Assembly: GCA_021828685.1 (NCBI GenBank) | Contig: JAJZDJ010000005.1 | Coordinates: 1-45,483, forward strand | DNA length: 45,483 nt | From: Actinomycetes bacterium | Lineage (GTDB): Bacteria; Actinomycetota; Acidimicrobiia; Acidimicrobiales; Palsa-688 | Direction of reading: 5' to 3' | Part shown: positions 45,462-45,483 of the stretch, one piece after another | How positions within the stretch are numbered: the stretch's first letter is position 1 | Layout: the number at the start of each line of letters is the position of its first letter | Translations under genes and position numbers: made by a program | Notes under the pieces: generated by a model | What the model was told of the DNA's origin: nothing | The model's database searches: none | The model's input: only the letters and a program-made list of their open reading frames with translations

Positions 45462-45483
45462 GGGCTGCGGCGATTCGGGAGTG

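Overview
The window is high-GC actinobacterial chromosome. It most likely comes from the class Acidimicrobiia. Two secreted proteins carry the GYWLVAADGGIFSFGDA-type repeat that is very common in that class. The gene orders mec-cysO-cysM and rph-rdgB, and many GTG/TTG starts, also fit Actinobacteria. This assignment is inference; no rRNA is present.

Left edge (1-650): the end of what looks like an integrative element. It holds the last 22 codons of a probable tyrosine recombinase, a ribbon-helix-helix protein and a small remnant ORF. These abut the 3' end of the tmRNA gene, a classic integration target. Next comes a trans-translation locus, all on the minus strand: smpB, a site-2 protease, then ssrA.

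Housekeeping block (2842-7143, plus strand): mec-cysO-cysM (cysteine made on a sulfur-carrier protein), rph (RNase PH), and an rdgB that is fused in frame to a UPF0104/AglD-type membrane domain.

Cell-wall block (7163-11245): two secreted proteins, each with six GYW repeats. One ends in a GH25-like lysozyme domain and the other begins with a SpoIID/LytB domain. A tRNA-Leu(UAG) lies between them.

Polysaccharide block (11215-39328): an ABC exporter pair (Wzt, Wzm), clpP, two GT4 glycosyltransferases, GDP-mannose 4,6-dehydratase, an RmlC-like epimerase, a polyprenyl-phosphate sugar transferase and a 1100-residue secreted glycosidase-like protein. These are followed by a tightly overlapping minus-strand operon of glycosyltransferases, an O-antigen-ligase/Wzy-type polymerase and a Wzz/BY-kinase protein, and then an acyl-carrier-like protein. 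A further glycosyltransferase, a cell-wall-sorted Pro/Thr-rich protein and a DUF4012 protein close the block. No Wzx flippase is visible. The broken N-terminus of another glycosyltransferase marks an old recombination junction near 19.72 kb.

Right edge (39499-45461): an FAD/NAD(P)-binding protein faces a minus-strand operon of a stand-alone amino-acid adenylation enzyme, a divergent MetA-like acyltransferase and a MetY-like PLP enzyme. With the carrier protein 8 kb away this could form a small pathway that makes and activates an unusual amino acid. It is the best candidate here for an undescribed system.
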